Shown here: one piece after another, positions 1 through 19,092 of the stretch | Position numbering within the stretch: position 1 is the stretch's first letter | How the letters are laid out: every line of letters begins with the position of its first letter | Source of the DNA: Asterias amurensis | Lineage: Eukaryota > Echinodermata > Asteroidea > Forcipulatida > Asteriidae | Assembly (NCBI RefSeq): GCF_032118995.1 | Contig: NC_092649.1 | Location: 30,580,927-30,644,926 of the forward strand | DNA: 64,000 bases | Direction: 5' to 3' | Position numbers and translations under genes: made by a program | Notes under the pieces: generated by a model | Databases searched by the model: none | Seen by the model: the letters and a program-made list of their open reading frames with translations, nothing else | What the model was told of the DNA's origin: nothing

Positions 1-12
1 CCTTTGCTTTAG

Positions 13-8853
<8,841 letters not shown>

Positions 8854-8956
8854 TTGGGCCAAATAGATCGTGCAAGTCGTGCCCGTATCCAGAAAAGAAC
8901 GAACGAAGAGTATTATTTTCCTGACAATACAATCTTCCTCCTGACGTTTTCTTGAA

Positions 8957-8962
8957 AATAAA
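8957..8962 (+). promoter_or_regulatory. Candidate poly(A) signal of SUR-like gene 1
   Basis: AATAAA lies about 100 nt after the TAA stop at 8851-8853. No transcript end is visible; the call rests on motif and position. Confidence 0.55.
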
Positions 8963-9748
8963 ATTACCCAGACCAATTTGTTACTATATACAGTTTTTAG
9001 TTTTGATACATTTTGGTAATTTACTTGAATCAAAATAAACACATGGGACGACACGGATAGCGTTGAGGAATGGATTTACATAATTCCAGTCAATAATGTG
9101 TAATGTTTTAAATATTTTTAGTGGCTGATTTCCTGTAAAATCAGCTTCGAATGCTATTTTGAAAGAAATGTATCAGTACTCCTATTGGCCTATTGTTATA
9201 AAAATTGTAACTTTATACTCAACCACTGATGGGTAACACACAGCTAACTGTCTTTAATTAAAAAGTTAGTAAATGTACTTTACACATAGTTGGTTATTTG
9301 TGATGCATATGCGTGACAACCTTTTTCCAAAACAAAATTGATCACCTTTCCACCGACCTTTGGTGAATAATTTAGGTAAGTATTGGTCATTTAAAAATGA
9401 TTGATGAGTATCAATGTTTTTATGAAAAGATTGAAATTTTTTGGGGGGATAAAGAATATTAAATTTGGTTTTACCGATGTATGTTAGCACTATGTACTTT
9501 CCCGAGTTCGGTGGAACAAAATCGCAGGCATATAATACTCGGGTGGGATTCCAACCCATGACCTTTGCAATTCTAGAGCAGTGTCTTACCAACTAGACCA
9601 CCGAGATTGCCCGGTAGCTAGAGACAGTTCAATTCCTATATGTTCTTATTGTTTTAGTACCTCTCAAGTTGGCCGGTGAACGAGTTCATTTATGTTGGGT
9701 ATCATTGGTCATTCAACTGCAGTTGAAAGCAACACTTTGTATCTGTCT
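8963..9748. other. 3' flank of SUR-like gene 1, no gene seen
   Basis: AT-rich sequence with no exon-like ORF. The only structure recognised is a SINE at 9478-9632. Confidence 0.6.
9478..9632 (-). mobile_element. tRNA-derived SINE, second family
   Basis: The minus strand has an A-box-like TGGTCTAGTTGG and a B-box-like GGGTTGGAATCC, followed by an element-specific part ending near TGCTAACATAC. Related copies lie at 22790-22900 (minus) and 51398-51540 (plus). It does not fold as a full tRNA and is not annotated as a tRNA gene. Confidence 0.6.
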
Positions 9749-11738
9749 ACAATGTCAAGGACCCCATGGCTAATCACATTTGGTTCCGCTAACTCACATG
9801 GATGAATCACTTACAATGTCAAGGACCCCATGGCTAATCACATTTGGTTCCGCTAACTCACATGGATGAATCACTTACAATGTCAAGGACCCCATGGCTA
9901 ATCACATTTGGTTCCGCTAACTCACATGGATGAATCACTTACAATGTCAAGGACCCCATGGCTAATCACATTTGGTTCCGCTAACTCACATGGATGAATC
10001 ACTTACAATGTCAAGGACCCCATGGCTAATCACATTTGGTTCCGCTAACTCACATGGATGAATCACTTACAATGTCAAGGACCCCATGGCTAATCACATT
10101 TGGTTCCGCTAACTCACATGGATGAATCACTTACAATGTCAAGGACCCCATGGCTAATCACATTTGGTTCCGCTAACTCACATGGATGAATCACTTACAA
10201 TGTCAAGGACCCCATGGCTAATCACATTTGGTTCCGCTAACTCACATGGATGAATCACTTACAATGTCAAGGACCCCATGGCTAATCACATTTGGTTCCG
10301 CTAACTCACATGGATGAATCACTTACAATGTCAAGGACCCCATGGCTAATCACATTTGGTTCCGCTAACTCACATGGATGAATCACTTACAATGTCAAGG
10401 ACCCCATGGCTAATCACATTTGGTTCCGCTAACTCACATGGATGAATCACTTACAATGTCAAGGACCCCATGGCTAATCACATTTGGTTCCGCTAACTCA
10501 CATGGATGAATCACTTACAATGTCAAGGACCCCATGGCTAATCACATTTGGTTCCGCTAACTCACATGGATGGATCACTTACAATGTCAAGGACCCCATG
10601 GCTAATCACATTTGGTTCCGCTAACTCACATGGATGAATCACTTACAATGTCAAGGACCCCATGGCTAATCACATTTGGTTCCGCTAACTCACATGGATG
10701 GATCACTTACAATGTCAAGGACCCCATGGCTAATCACATTTGGTTCCGCTAACTCACATGGATGAATCACTTACAATGTCAAGGACCCCATGGCTAATCA
10801 CATTTGGTTCATGTCAAGGACCCCATGGCTAATCACATTTGGTTCCGCTAACTCACATGGATGAATCACTTACAATGTCAAGGACCCCATGGCTAATCAC
10901 ATTTGGTTCCGCTAACTCACATGGATGAATCACTTACAATGTCAAGGACCCCATGGCTAATCACATTTGGTTCCGCTAACTCACATGGATGAATCACTTA
11001 CAATGTCAAGGACCCCATGGCTAATCACATTTGGTTCCGCTAACTCACATGGATGAATCACTTACAATGTCAAGGACCCCATGGCTAATCACATTTGGTT
11101 CCGCTAACTCACATGGATGAATCACTTACAATGTCAAGGACCCCATGGCTAATCACATTTGGTTCCGCTAACTCACATGGATGAATCACTTACAATGTCA
11201 AGGACCCCATGGCTAATCACATTTGGTTCCGCTAACTCACATGGATGAATCACTTACAATGTCAAGGACCCCATGGCTAATCACATTTGGTTCCGCTAAC
11301 TCACATGGATGGATCACTTACAATGTCAAGGACCCCATGGCTAATCACATTTGGTTCCGCTAACTCACATGGATGAATCACTTACAATGTCAAGGACCCC
11401 ATGGCTAATCACATTTGGTTCCGCTAACTCACATGGATGGATCACTTACAATGTCAAGGACCCCATGGCTAATCACATTTGGTTCCGCTAACTCACATGG
11501 ATGAATCACTTACAATGTCAAGGACCCCATGGCTAATCACATTTGGTTCATGTCAAGGACCCCATGGCTAATCACATTTGGTTCCGCTAACTCACATGGA
11601 TGAATCACTTACAATGTCAAGGACCCCATGGCTAATCACATTTGGTTCCGCTAACTCACATGGATGAATCACTTACAATGTCAAGGACCCCATGGCTAAT
11701 CACATTTGGTTCCGCTAACTCACATGGATGAATCACTT
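9749..11738. repeat. 64-bp satellite array, about 31 copies, with 739-bp higher-order period
   Basis: Near-identical 64-bp units begin ACAATGTCAAGGACCCCATG and end GGATGAATCACTT. Two shortened junction units occur (new unit starting at 10811 and 11550), as do GGATGGATC variants at about 10572, 10700, 11311 and 11439. Each of these markers recurs 739 bp later, so a block of eleven full units plus one 35-bp unit has itself been duplicated. The array lies in the gap after SUR-like gene 1 and has no ORF of note. Confidence 0.95.
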
Positions 11739-11866
11739 CCATCCCTAGGGAAATATCGAAATTGCCAATTTATCAAAATAAAGATATTTGAATGTGCATG
11801 ATGGAGTCTGAATGTCTGCGTATGCATCAATGATGCTATCCGCTCACTCACCTAATGGTAAAGACA

Positions 11867-12058
11867 GGGCCCAATGTCATAGAGCTGCTTAAGCACAAAC
11901 ATAGCTAAGCATAACAAAAGTATGCTTAGCAGAATAGCGTTACCAGCGCAACTGTTATGTCACATGTACAACGTGTTACTGGTGTCCTGCTCATTTCTGC
12001 ATAGCAGACAGTCGTTAAGCAATTATATTCTTCTTAAGCAGCTCTTTGAAATTGGGCC
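11867..12058. mobile_element. Foldback MITE, family A
   Basis: Ends are GGGCCCAATGTCATAGAGCT and an inverted AGCTCTTTGAAATTGGGCC. The interior is rich in TTAAGC/GCTTAAC words. Other family members are at 12061, 15287, 18912, 42548, 49490 and 56341. Confidence 0.7.
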
Positions 12059-12060
12059 TT

Positions 12061-12249
12061 GAATGCAATTTCATAAAGCTGTTGAGCACGAAAATACTGC
12101 ATGGCAAATTTCTTTACTAACCAAAAACCGCTAGGGGCATCAGTCACAACAGATGTAATGCAATTTTGGCTGATAACTTGTTTCTGTTAAGCAATACTTT
12201 TCTGTGCTTAGCAAGTTTTCGTGCTTCATGCTTAATGAAATTGGGCCCT
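12061..12249. mobile_element. Foldback MITE, family A (adjacent copy)
   Basis: Begins AATGCAATTTCATAAAGCTG and ends GAAATTGGGCCCTG, directly beside the copy at 11867-12058. The two copies are diverged from each other. Confidence 0.6.
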
Positions 12250-13984
12250 GGTAATAAGCAATGCAGGGTACATTCATAACCACGGTCATGAAAGGTTGAT
12301 CAACCCTTACATGGCTACTGTCCAATATAGATTGATTAAATGCCATCAATCATCTTTAATTGAACTATAGGAATTTTAATGAATTGCTTAATGTGAGCTT
12401 TGCGTGATACACTAAGCAATTAAAGTATGCAACATTCAATACTGTCTTGCATGGTTGGAAAGCAATTTTAACATTCAGGGAATCTGCGCATTATCCAAAT
12501 ATCAAGGTTGCAAAGTTAATTTGATGGTCTTCATAGGTTTCCACTTCGCTGCCTGTCAAGACCAGTTTCTGTATTATAATTTTTATTAATTTGTCTTAAG
12601 CCACACCTCTTGGTCCAGTTTCCGGAAGGTCACATATATTTTTAGTTTAGTTCAACTTAGTTCAAAACTGATTGATGATTAATGATTGATTGAGATGAAA
12701 TAAAGATAAGATTTGGTTGATTTATTGAGCGTATAATTTATTGCTTGGTTGCCGTAATATTAGTGATAAATCATTGTTTTATGGTGATGGACATTGTATC
12801 TTTTAATAGTCTGGCGGTGAATAAATCCAGTTATTATATTATTATTATTGCTAACTATTATTTTAACATCTTTATGTATGTTGAACCCCGATGGAAATGA
12901 ATCAAATAAATAGAAGTTACAGACTTTAATAAAAATGATCAAAGTGTACGTTCTTGTCCCCATTTAGTGGTTTTTTTTTTTTTTACAAATGTAAAGTTGC
13001 TCTATGGATAAAGCAGATATCAATAGTGTAAGTCAATTTGTAAGGTTTTAGCTTATTTTTTTTCGTAATACGTCAAAAGCTACTACGGATTGCCGTCAAG
13101 AAAAACAAAAACCCATTTATTTTTATCAACTGATGTTGGTCTTCTGACAATGACTATAGAGCAAGCAAGTCGAAACGTTGAGACAAATTATTGACTCACT
13201 CTGTGATAGAATGTATATAGCAGGACAGTTCTCTATTAGAATAAAATATACCTGACACACATAACGGTGTTACCGCAAACCAAATAATATTGATGTTGGG
13301 ACATCAAGCATTCACTTGACCACTGAACTCGGTTTGGAATTACGGAAAAGGGCATAGGATGGGGAAAGCATGCCTAGGAAAAGACACCTGTTAGATGAGG
13401 AACAATGCTAGACAGTGTGACCACATAGGGTGTGGCAGACTGTTCCAGAGAAGGAAATGTAAACAACAAACCTATGCGCAAGCTATGCTGACAAGCATCC
13501 TAATATTTCTTCAAATAAATCCCATCACAATATATCGAAATGATACAGTTCTTCAAAAATGAAACCGATAACTCAATTATCGTTCAAAATAGACTGACAA
13601 AACAAAAATCAATTCGTACATAGCTTTCAGCAAATAAAATATCCATATCAGCAGAAATAATGATTAAAAGTTTAGTCAATACCTCGTTGCAAGAAAAGAG
13701 TTGTGACCAATCAAGGTTGGCATTGTGTTAGTGCATTCAACTGGAACCAATGTCATGTGAGTTGTATCTCGCTCTCCAACAAGCCTGTACAAGCCACTCA
13801 TTGACGTATTCAACGCGTGTAAATGATTTGCATATTGGAATGAATGCATTGACCCGAGAGGTGGACGTCAAAGTAGACCAGTTCGACATTCTGGGCCGAT
13901 TGGTTTCCATTTCATTGGACGAGTGTGTCAAAACAACAACCTTTCCTGGAAATTGTCATCCAAAATAGTCAATGGTTCAAGAAC

Positions 13985-14165
13985 ACAAAACCAGGTCAAC
14001 TAACAATTATTCAAATATTGTGACGATGCTAAAACGCAACTCAAAACCAGGTCAACTATAACAATATTATTCAAATATTGTGACGATGCTAAAACGCAAC
14101 TCAAAACCAGGTCAACTATAACAATATTATTCAAATATTGTGACGATGCTAAAACACAACTCAAA
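13985..14165. repeat. 60-bp tandem repeat, three copies
   Basis: The unit CAAAACCAGGTCAACTATAA...TAAAACGCAACT recurs with exact 60-bp spacing. The first copy lacks a few bases and the last decays after AACACAACTC. Confidence 0.85.
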
Positions 14166-15286
14166 AGCAATGTCAATGCCAACAGAATCGTACCAATTTT
14201 AAAAAACAAGGTTTTAGTCACTGTAGTCTACTGATTTACCTCAAACAAAAGAGGTCCCCGATACCGACTTGGGATTGTAGTATGCAAACTTAGCTATAAG
14301 CTACATATGCACTTGGATCTATATTCGGTCATAAAGCTATACCATATGGTTTGTTGTTGCTGTTTACTTGGAAAACATCAGAAAAACAGAACTGACTCAT
14401 CAGGTCCCACGGGCACTGACTTATTCATGCCCCCATGGGCGGAGCTGACCAGGAGCTGGTTGAAAAGGGGAAGAGATTTGAACATTTTTGATAAACGAGT
14501 ATTAGATTATTAATCGGGAGTTTCGGGAGATGGTTTCAAACACTATAATTGTAATCAAACTTGTGTATTTATTACCACAATTCTGGTTTAACGCACCCAT
14601 CAAGTATAATCAAAAGAACACATACTTATAAGACCCATTATATTAAGACTCTCAAAGATGTTGGACATGGGGACATTATCAATCCTGAACTGAGCGATTC
14701 CAATTACATCAATAAAATCGCATTTTTTATACGGGAGTCATTTCTAATGAATGAATATTTTAAATTATTGAACCATCAAATCAATATTATCACAGAAAGT
14801 GGTATTTTAAGTGATGAACAATATAAGTATATACTTACAACAATTACACCTATTATGTAAATGGATAGACTGAGCCCCTGAGCCCACCCCCCCCCCCCCT
14901 CCACCCACACACACTCACACCCAATTTTGTATCTGCGCTTTAACTTTTTGGCAACAGCTCTGACTGGTTTTGTGCTTGTTTTCCAACTGGGGGCCCATGT
15001 CATCTTTAGTTCCGTTGTCACAGTTTGCCTAATATCACACCCCCAACACAAGATTTGCTCATTGACGGAAAGTTATACATGTACATGCCTTTATATTACT
15101 ATACAGTCCCTCATCAGGGAGTTTGATTAAATGCACTGCGGAAGTTTTAGAGGTATCCGGAAGTGAACTGGTACCCTGACGGAAGATGACAACAACCTAA
15201 CCTTGTGGCAGCTAGGATACCATGCTACCAGTTCCGGACCATTGTCCTAGTCAAGTCAATTCGACTGTTATGCCGGTTCAAACCTG

Positions 15287-15502
15287 GACCAAATTTGATA
15301 GAGCTGCTAAAGCAAAAGTTGCTTAACAAAAAACAGCAAATAACTGCTTGACTAATGTCTTTGTGTAAGCAAACATTGAGTGGAGTGCCAGCCACAACTA
15401 GGCAAACTTGATGTCATTTTGACTGGTAACCTGTTTCTGCTAAGCGATACTATTCTGTGCTTAGCAATTCTTTGTGCTTACAGGCTTTACGTAATTGGGC
15501 CA
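15287..15502. mobile_element. Foldback MITE, family A (diverged)
   Basis: Starts GGACCAAATTTGATAGAGCT and ends GTAATTGGGCC, with GCTTAGCA/TGCTAAGC words inside. It is more diverged than the 56341 copy. Confidence 0.5.
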
Positions 15503-16685
15503 TGGTTTCTTGCTGAATTTGAGCCAAGCACAAAATCATAAAGCGCAATTTTCTAGAAATATTCTTCTGATTTAGCAATTTTGATGAAATTGGGTCCAGC
15601 TGGCAATATGTAGTCCTACATACATTTTCTCATTTGATTTGTTTCTTATTTCAGACAAACTAATCAGTGGAAATTGAAATAAGTCAAACTTCAGTTCTTG
15701 TAAACGAAATGCAGAAACGAATTGTCTTCTCTTTCTGTGTCACATCTAGTGTGGGTTTGTGCAACCAAACTCTTGATATAAGACTGCGTTTAATGTTACC
15801 TTTAAATGAAATAAACTTACATTTCCTCAAACATTGAGGAATGAAACACTGATTTCAGGAAACAAATCCCTTCTACCAAAATGCACACAAGAAAATTCTG
15901 TATGTGCAAGTGCATGCAGTACATTTCATTTGACCATTTATCGACTATAGATTTGACTTAAATATGAGATGTAGTTGATTGGATGGGGATTGGGGATTAA
16001 TTGGTACATTGTTTTCCCACATCATAATAGTTGCAAAGTACTCTTAATATCTGATTTCACCTCAAATTATCCATGAAACCATCCTCGGAATTGCTCCTAA
16101 AACGATAACATTACAATTATAATATTAATAAATATTGGTAAACTTTCTCTCTTATAAATTATTTTCCGAAGGCCCCTATAATTTATATGTAAATACATTC
16201 AATTTAAATCTATAGTACAGATTGCAATATGATTGCTAGTTGTATCTTTACAATAGGATTGTGATGAGGTGTATAAACAGTGCTCATTTATTATTACATT
16301 AAGAGATACAATCGAAACACTGGCTTGATTTAGAGTGAAACCCCTTACGGACCACCATCTATAATACACGATATATTTTAAACTGACGAACAATAAAAAT
16401 TTTGGAGTAAAAGATCATAAATTTGTAATAACCAATGTTTGAGTTTGAACATTGCTTAAAAACAATATTTATAATTGGATAAAACCAGATTTTCAGTTTC
16501 AGTTACAACCGTGCGACCCTTTTTCGGACGTTTCCCTTTTCCTGTTTCTCTCGATGAAGAAAAAAACAATAAATCAATCCTTAAAATCAGAAATTTTAGC
16601 AGGACTTGGGAGTTTTTATTTCTCAAAGTCTCCCCTTGTTTTTACCGTTGTATTGTAGCGCTGTATCCAACTGACTGTTAGATCC

Positions 16686-16691
16686 TTTATT
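16686..16691 (-). promoter_or_regulatory. Candidate poly(A) signal of the GPCR gene
   Basis: AATAAA on the minus strand about 200 nt past the stop codon at 16889-16891. Other TTTATT words occur nearby, so the choice is tentative. Confidence 0.4.
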
Positions 16692-16888
16692 CTAAATCTG
16701 CTTGAAATGATCAAATCCTGAAACTATAAATTTCGTAGTTTTGTTTCTATTCATATCCCTTGGGCTACGAGAATAAATGTGTGTTATTGATACACACATT
16801 ATGCTTCCGTTCATATTCAGTCAAATGACAATTTCCTTGTCCTGATGCAATACAAAAAACGAGTTCAGTCCCCTCAAAAATACAACTT

Positions 16889-18247
16889 CTAAATATAACG
16901 TTTTCGTCGACGAAAAATTGAATTGAATTTTTGAGAGTAAAACTGTCTTATCTTACGATGCATCACGGCGTACACAAATGGGTTGAGAGCTGAGTTTGCA
17001 AGTAACAAATTGGAGAGATGGTTTCTAGCGACCAGTACGGCACAATCACTGCATTTTGTATCAGCTATTAAGACGAATATAGGATAAGGAAGAGAACAAA
17101 ATCCGAAGACACTCATAAGAATTGCAAGTCTTACAGCGGGTTTTATGTATCTATTCTTCATCTTGGCAGAACTAGACTTCTTCCTTAAATCAGGGTGGTG
17201 ACTTTGGTTAGCGTTGGGTTTACTAATGAGAGGTGCAGGGCTGGATGCATCAGGGTGGGTTCCGTCTTCTTTAGTGTGTAGTCCGTCTTCATTAGGGTGT
17301 GGTCCGTCTTCTTTAGGACGGGGTCCATCTTCAACAGGGTGGGGTCCATCTTCAGTAGGGCGGGGTCCATCTTCATTAGGGTGAGGTCCGTCTTCATTAG
17401 AGTGGGGTCCATCTTCGTCTTCATGAGGTTTGTTCGATGTCATTGCTTGGAGTTCCTCCGGGTTGGCTTGATTATCTTTCTCTTTCTGTCCAGACGTCTT
17501 GGTTCCCGGTGGGTCTTCCTTTCTTCCATTGCTGCTCGTCATACTGGGGGTATAACGTCTACGAAGACGTCGTCGGAACAAGACAACAAAACGTAGATTG
17601 GATACGATCATGATGCAGAATGGAATAGCAAAGAGGATAACTGATGTTGCAATAGCAAACTGAGGGTCGGTTCTTACCGGCGAGCGGCACTCCTTCGTAA
17701 AGTCTATAAGTTTCTCAACCTCTGCCACTCCACCAGCAGTCCAGATAATCGTTTCACTCAAGCTGATCAACCATGCCAGCAACCAGAACCCAGCAATCTG
17801 TAGTTTCAAGTTTCTTGAAGATTGGATTCGTAAATAGGCTGAGTAATCTCTTGAGACCAGTAGGTAACGGTCTATGTTGATAGCTGTGACGGTATACATC
17901 GCACCAGACACCCCAACTACTGAGAATAGAGCATTGATCACACAAACATCCCTTCCTAGTGGCCAGGTACCAAACCCAGTGTAGATCGCAGCAGCAGGTA
18001 GCCCAGTAGCACCAATGACAAGATCGAAACATGATAGTCCAAGAATCAGTAGATTGCTCTGATTATGACGGAGTTTATGGTTGCTTTTGAAAGCCCATAT
18101 AGTCGCAATGTTCCCTAGAATACTAATAGCTGAAAGTATAACCAGGAGAACACCGAGGAACACCGATGCACCATGCGACTCTACATCGGGTACAACCGTC
18201 GTTTCAAACCCATCCCACGTGCTGTTATTCACGCTGCCTTCCATCAT
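16889..18247 (-). CDS. Single-exon rhodopsin-type (class A) orphan GPCR, 452 aa
   Basis: Seven hydrophobic segments with class A landmarks: Asn46 in LGN (1.50), Asp75 (2.50), Cys102 (3.25) with Cys187 in loop 2, Asp126-Arg127-Tyr128 at the end of TM3, and NPFVY at 422-426. N-glycosylation sequons are at Asn7/Asn8. The third intracellular loop is long (about 225-365), basic at both ends, and carries eight EDG heptads. TM3 position 3.32 is Ser rather than the Asp of amine receptors, and the TM6 toggle position 6.48 is Ser385 (FCSLP) instead of Trp. It is therefore an aminergic/melatonin-like relative of unknown ligand, probably coupling to a G protein at the plasma membrane. ATG ATG occurs at 18247; the first Met is chosen. 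It lies between the two SUR-like genes. Confidence 0.92.
   Translation of the reverse strand: MMEGSVNNSTWDGFETTVVPDVESHGASVFLGVLLVILSAISILGNIATIWAFKSNHKLRHNQSNLLILGLSCFDLVIGATGLPAAAIYTGFGTWPLGRDVCVINALFSVVGVSGAMYTVTAINIDRYLLVSRDYSAYLRIQSSRNLKLQIAGFWLLAWLISLSETIIWTAGGVAEVEKLIDFTKECRSPVRTDPQFAIATSVILFAIPFCIMIVSNLRFVVLFRRRLRRRYTPSMTSSNGRKEDPPGTKTSGQKEKDNQANPEELQAMTSNKPHEDEDGPHSNEDGPHPNEDGPRPTEDGPHPVEDGPRPKEDGPHPNEDGLHTKEDGTHPDASSPAPLISKPNANQSHHPDLRKKSSSAKMKNRYIKPAVRLAILMSVFGFCSLPYPIFVLIADTKCSDCAVLVARNHLSNLLLANSALNPFVYAVMHRKIRQFYSQKFNSIFRRRKRYI
17249..17416 (-). repeat. 21-bp coding repeat, eight copies, in the GPCR third loop
   Basis: Residues 278-333 are eight consecutive heptads of consensus EDGPHPx (variants PRPT, PRPK, LHTK, THPD). 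The loop segment is Glu/Asp/Pro/His-rich and presumably disordered. The DNA period is 21 bp, so length changes keep the frame. Confidence 0.95.
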
Positions 18248-18911
18248 ATCAAAAGCTTAACACAACTACTGTACAAGGTGGTCGAGTCGTGAGCTGGAAC
18301 ACTGTGTTGTGGAGTGGATGAGTTTGGGTTTTATCCGAGCTCTATCAGGCGGAACCAATGACGTATTTCCCTGGGTAAAACGAGAGCCTTTTGATGCACA
18401 AAGCACTGGCCATCACTGCATCGAATCTTGACTAGGCAATAACACAAGGTTACGTCCAGGTAAATACACACTATGTGCAAGTTGAGGGGTTTCAATACGA
18501 TGGAATACATCAGGTGGAGAAACAACGGAAATTAGGTTCCGGGAACAATTTCCTGATGATTGTCACAACTGACCTGTTTGAATTATGTTGGTGTTAATTA
18601 GTTGGTGTTTGAGTGCAGTTGTATTTATATTGTACTAGTGAGTGATCATTATAAAGAAAAAATTATTGGGAAAAAAAGAAGGGGGAAAGAAGGGGAAAAA
18701 CATTATTTTATAACAGTGAAGTCAAAGCCAAAACATTAACAAAAACACCACAACAAACAGAATTACATTTTAATATTACTAATCGACGATATCAATAGTC
18801 AAATGAGTCACGTGTTGTCTTCAACATTTGCATAACAAAGACACGTGACTGCTTTGATAAAAAGCGCTGCACCAATCAGAACCGACCTAGTTGTTGATTG
18901 TGATAGATCAA

Positions 18912-19092
18912 TGGCCAATTTCATAGAGCTGCTTAAAAGCAGAGAATATTGCTTAAAAAGTTTCTGCTAGGCAGAAACGGGCTGAACACCTGTCACAAAT
19001 TGTACTTGTGCTAAGGTAGTATGGCTAGTAACCTTATCATGTTAAGCGTATTTTTGTTATGCTTAGCTGGTTTGGGGCAGCTCTATTGGGCC
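18912..19092. mobile_element. Foldback MITE, family A
   Basis: GGCCAATTTCATAGAGCTGC at the left end and GCAGCTCTATTGGGCC at the right end, in inverted orientation. Confidence 0.65.

Larger units (their letters stand above)
12250..16680. other. Gene-free stretch between SUR-like gene 1 and the GPCR gene
   Basis: I see no conserved coding exon. Contents are AT-rich unique sequence, a 60-bp three-copy repeat (13985-14165), a C-tract at about 14887-14900 and a family A foldback at 15287-15502. The 100-codon ORF at 14561-14860 matches nothing I recognise and has no splice or codon support. Confidence 0.5.

Noticed and set aside
9540..9610. tRNA gene
   Set aside because: A and B boxes are present, but the stems do not close and related copies carry a common non-tRNA tail; these are SINEs. 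Similar signals at 2900, 4540, 28985, 36740, 51430 and 57790 were treated the same way.
9749..11738. CRISPR-like regular direct repeats
   Set aside because: Units are head to tail with no unique spacers, in an animal genome with spliced genes; this is satellite DNA. The same holds for the arrays at 28281, 32050 and 61061.
14561..14860. 100-codon plus-strand ORF
   Set aside because: No recognisable family, AT-rich composition like its surroundings, no splice or start support.
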